Below are positions 7,423 to 9,372 of a DNA stretch of 9,372 nucleotides, one piece after another. The notes beneath the pieces are model-generated. The model ran no database searches. It was not told where the DNA came from and saw only the letters and a program-made list of their open reading frames with translations. Each line of letters starts with the position of its first letter. Position 1 is the stretch's first letter. The stretch is from an uncultured Oxalobacteraceae bacterium (GTDB taxonomy: Bacteria > Pseudomonadota > Gammaproteobacteria > Burkholderiales > Burkholderiaceae), in the NCBI GenBank assembly GCA_946479255.1, contig CAMLFK010000199.1, forward strand, positions 1 through 9,372, read 5' to 3'. The position numbers and the translations under genes were made by a program.

Positions 7423-8271
7423 TCAGTATTCCCGCCGATCCGGCTTGATCTCCTGCAGAATCGTCGTCGCAATCTCCTCAATCGACTTGGTCGTCGACGA
7501 CAGCCAGCGAATGCCCTCGCGCTTCATCATCAGTTCCGCCTCATTGACCTCATAGCGGCAGTTCTCAATGGACGCGTACTTGGACCCGGCACGCCGCTCA
7601 TGGCGAATCTCGGACAAGCGCTCCGGCGTGATACTCAAGCCAAAAATCTTATCGCGGAAGGGCGGCAGGGATGAGGGTAATTTGCCACGTTCGAAATCAT
7701 CCGGAATCAAGGGATAGTTGGCCGCTTTAATTCCATACTGCATCGCCAGATACAGGCTGGTCGGCGTCTTGCCAGACCGTGATACCCCTACCAGGATCAC
7801 ATCGGCCGCCGACAGATTCTTGTGCGACTGCCCATCGTCATGCGCCAGCGAGAAGTTAATCGCTTCGATCCGGTTTTTATACTCTTCGCTGTCGACGATA
7901 TTGTGCGAGCGCCCAATCGTGTGGGTCGACTTGACCCCCAATTCCTGTTCCAGCGGCGCCACGAAGGTCTGGATCAAGTCCATGTGCATGCCGCGCGCCT
8001 GGCGGATCACGTTCGACAGGTCCGGCTTTACCAGCGTCGAAAACACGATCGGCCGCTGCTGATCGACGTTGTAGGCCTCGTTGATCTTGCGGACCGCCTC
8101 GTAAGCCTTGTCCGCGGTGTCGATAAAGGGCAGGCGGATCTGGCGAAAGCGCAGGTCGAACTGGGTGAGCACCGCGTGGCCGAAGGTTTCAGCCGTGATG
8201 CCGGTACCATCGGAGACAAAAAATACCGTGCGGGCGGATTTAGGGAGCGGCGGGCGTGTTTCTGTCGTCAT
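7423..8271 (-). CDS. ppsR: PEP synthase regulatory protein (bifunctional kinase/pyrophosphorylase)
   Basis: PpsR (DUF299 family, YdiA in E. coli) switches PEP synthase off by ADP-dependent phosphorylation of an active-site threonine and back on by phosphate-dependent dephosphorylation that releases pyrophosphate. From the ATG at 8269-8271 it has 282 residues (277 in E. coli). Family features are [20 protein letters not shown] (16-35), LAHDDG (142-147) and the P-loop-like [20 protein letters not shown] (161-180). These are followed by [10 protein letters not shown] (183-192), [11 protein letters not shown] (209-219) and a C-terminal end [11 protein letters not shown] close to E. coli. The frame is open to a GTG at 8331, which would add 20 residues without family similarity, so the ATG is preferred, although neither has a clear Shine-Dalgarno sequence. 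It diverges from ppsA, its target gene, the common arrangement in Proteobacteria. Confidence 0.96.
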   Translation of the reverse strand: MTTETRPPLPKSARTVFFVSDGTGITAETFGHAVLTQFDLRFRQIRLPFIDTADKAYEAVRKINEAYNVDQQRPIVFSTLVKPDLSNVIRQARGMHMDLIQTFVAPLEQELGVKSTHTIGRSHNIVDSEEYKNRIEAINFSLAHDDGQSHKNLSAADVILVGVSRSGKTPTSLYLAMQYGIKAANYPLIPDDFERGKLPSSLPPFRDKIFGLSITPERLSEIRHERRAGSKYASIENCRYEVNEAELMMKREGIRWLSSTTKSIEEIATTILQEIKPDRREY

Positions 8272-8310
8272 AGTGGGGGCTGCGGTGCTGACATTATTGT
8301 AAGTTTTTCG

Positions 8311-8337
8311 CGCTGTAAATTCCCTGCGCACGCTGTA
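8311..8337. repeat. Pair of CGCTGTA direct repeats, 20 bp apart
   Basis: CGCTGTA occurs at 8311-8317 and again at 8331-8337, start-to-start distance 20 bp, close to two turns of the helix. Both copies continue into A-rich bases (AAT and GAA). A palindromic TGCGCA (8325-8330) lies between them. Such same-face spacing is typical of sites for dimeric or cooperative regulators, and the location is the shared ppsR/ppsA promoter region. The repeats are seen directly; a regulatory role is inference, and seven bases can repeat by chance. Confidence 0.4.
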
Positions 8338-8429
8338 GAATGCTCTGCAATGTGTTGATTGTGCTGCACCTTACCAAGAATAACAAGAAAACCCAGGACC
8401 AGCCTCCCATGAAGATTTCTATCATCAGT

Positions 8430-8434
8430 AAGGG
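8430..8434 (+). promoter_or_regulatory. Ribosome binding site of ppsA
   Basis: AAGGG sits 8 bp upstream of the ATG at 8443, a good Shine-Dalgarno match and spacing. It supports 8443 as the ppsA start over the out-of-frame ATG at 8409. Confidence 0.7.
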
Positions 8435-8442
8435 TGTTTATT

Positions 8443-9372
8443 ATGACCAACTTATCAAGCGCAGCACTGAAGGAGCCCGACACGGCGACTAAGGTCTACG
8501 TTGCTTCCTTCGAGGACTTGCGCATGACCGACGTCGAGTCGGTCGGCGGCAAGAACGCTTCGCTCGGGGAAATGATCAGCCAGCTGGCCAGCGCCGGCGT
8601 GCGCGTGCCGGGCGGCTTTGCCACCACGGCCGATGCATTCCGCGACTTCTTGACTCATGGCATCAACGGCGGCCCATCGCTGGCCGACCGTATCGCTACG
8701 CGCCTGGAAGGCCTGAACATCGACGACGTGCGCTCGCTGGCCTCGGCCGGCTTTGATATCCGCCAGTGGATCATCGAAACCCCGTTCCAGCAGCGCCTGG
8801 AAGACGATATCCGCGCCTACTACGACCGCCTGGTGGCCGACTCAAGCACCGAGATGTCCTTCGCCGTGCGCTCGTCCGCCACCGCCGAAGACCTGCCCGA
8901 CGCATCCTTCGCCGGTCAGCAGGAGACCTTCCTGAACGTGGTCGGCATCGACAACGTGCTCGAAGCCATGAAGCACGTGTTCGCCTCGCTCTACAACGAC
9001 CGCGCGATCTCGTACCGCGTGCACAAGGGCTTTACCCATGCCGAGGTGGCCTTGTCCGCCGGCGTGCAGCGCATGGTCCGTTCGGACCTGGGCGCGGCCG
9101 GCGTGATGTTCACCATCGATACCGAGTCGGGCTTCAAGGACGTGGTGTTCGTCACCTCCAGCTACGGCCTGGGCGAGACGGTGGTGCAGGGCGCGGTCAA
9201 TCCGGACGAGTTCTATGTGCACAAGCCGATGCTCGAGCAGGGCAAGTCGCCGGTCATCCGCCGCAATATCGGCTCCAAGCTGCTGAAGATGGAGTTCACC
9301 AACGAAGCCAAGGCCGGCCGCTCGGTCAAGACCGTGGACGTGCCGATCGAACTGCGCAACCGCTATTCGCTG
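8443..9372 (+). CDS. ppsA: Phosphoenolpyruvate synthase, 3' end outside window
   Basis: PEP synthase converts pyruvate, ATP and water to PEP, AMP and phosphate, the entry step of gluconeogenesis from three-carbon substrates. The frame stays open from the ATG at 8443 to the window edge, giving 310 codons of an expected roughly 790-800. What is present is the N-terminal ATP-grasp (pyruvate phosphate dikinase) nucleotide-binding domain. It includes [11 protein letters not shown] (34-44), [17 protein letters not shown] (54-70), [20 protein letters not shown] (139-158) continuing to QQETFLNV (159-166), [13 protein letters not shown] (219-231) and [19 protein letters not shown] (239-257). The phosphohistidine domain, with the threonine that PpsR would phosphorylate, and the PEP-binding domain lie beyond the window. 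The first roughly 18 residues are variable leader sequence before YVASFEDLR. Divergent ppsR encodes its dedicated regulator. Confidence 0.97.
   Translation, partial: MTNLSSAALKEPDTATKVYVASFEDLRMTDVESVGGKNASLGEMISQLASAGVRVPGGFATTADAFRDFLTHGINGGPSLADRIATRLEGLNIDDVRSLASAGFDIRQWIIETPFQQRLEDDIRAYYDRLVADSSTEMSFAVRSSATAEDLPDASFAGQQETFLNVVGIDNVLEAMKHVFASLYNDRAISYRVHKGFTHAEVALSAGVQRMVRSDLGAAGVMFTIDTESGFKDVVFVTSSYGLGETVVQGAVNPDEFYVHKPMLEQGKSPVIRRNIGSKLLKMEFTNEAKAGRSVKTVDVPIELRNRYSL

Larger units (their letters stand above)
8272..8442. promoter_or_regulatory. Divergent promoter region between ppsR and ppsA
   Basis: These 171 bp separate two divergent start codons and are clearly richer in A and T than the flanking genes, so they must hold the promoters for both. 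Weak sigma-70-like candidates are visible. For ppsR on the - strand there is TACAAT (plus-strand 8296-8301), without a convincing -35. For ppsA on the + strand, TTGATT (8355-8360) is 17 bp upstream of GAATAA (8378-8383). A direct repeat of CGCTGTA occurs at 8311-8317 and 8331-8337. No strong terminator-like hairpin or Cra-type site was seen. The individual boxes are guesses; the role of the region as a whole is secure from the layout. Confidence 0.6.

Noticed and set aside
7822..8358. 178-codon + strand frame opposite the start of ppsR
   Set aside because: It is antisense to a strong ppsR call, with no motif and no ribosome binding site of note.
1..9372. Defence system, prophage, insertion sequence, CRISPR array or RNA gene
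   Set aside because: All strands and gaps are accounted for by housekeeping and regulatory genes. No transposase, integrase, repeat array or tRNA-like fold was seen.

Overview
The window is a dense, GC-rich stretch of a proteobacterial chromosome with strong G/C preference at third codon positions. The order ompH/skp (end only), lpxD, fabZ, lpxA, lpxB, rnhB, TrmH-type RNA methyltransferase, followed further on by a divergent ppsR/ppsA pair, is one I associate with Burkholderiales. Protein character, together with an LpxA predicted to prefer C10 chains, fits Oxalobacteraceae (Massilia, Duganella or Janthinobacterium type). The order-level placement is fairly secure; the family is an inference.

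Region 1 (1-5473, + strand) is an envelope-biogenesis operon. It starts inside the periplasmic chaperone gene ompH/skp. A perfect 36-bp palindrome follows, then the first steps of lipid A synthesis: lpxA, lpxD and lpxB, with fabZ, which draws on the same 3-hydroxyacyl-ACP pool. rnhB and an RNA methyltransferase gene close the block. Most junctions overlap by 1-17 bp, so translation is probably coupled.

Region 2 (5474-7390, + strand) holds two genes that look accessory to this block. One is a REC-EAL protein with the architecture of the c-di-GMP phosphodiesterase RocR. It keeps most metal and substrate ligands, but the position of the expected general-base glutamate is valine, its EAL signature reads ETF, and one acidic residue of the receiver pocket is alanine. 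The other, 8 bp downstream, is a glutathione S-transferase-like protein.

Region 3 (7391-9372) is the PEP synthase control pair. ppsR (bifunctional kinase/pyrophosphorylase, - strand) and ppsA (PEP synthase, + strand, cut off by the window end) diverge from a 171-bp intergenic region that contains a pair of direct repeats.

No tRNA, rRNA, CRISPR array, insertion sequence, phage gene or defence system was seen. No stretch longer than 300 bases lacks a gene. The most notable points are the degenerate REC-EAL protein, the chain-length residue in LpxA and the palindrome after ompH. I found no clear new multi-gene system.
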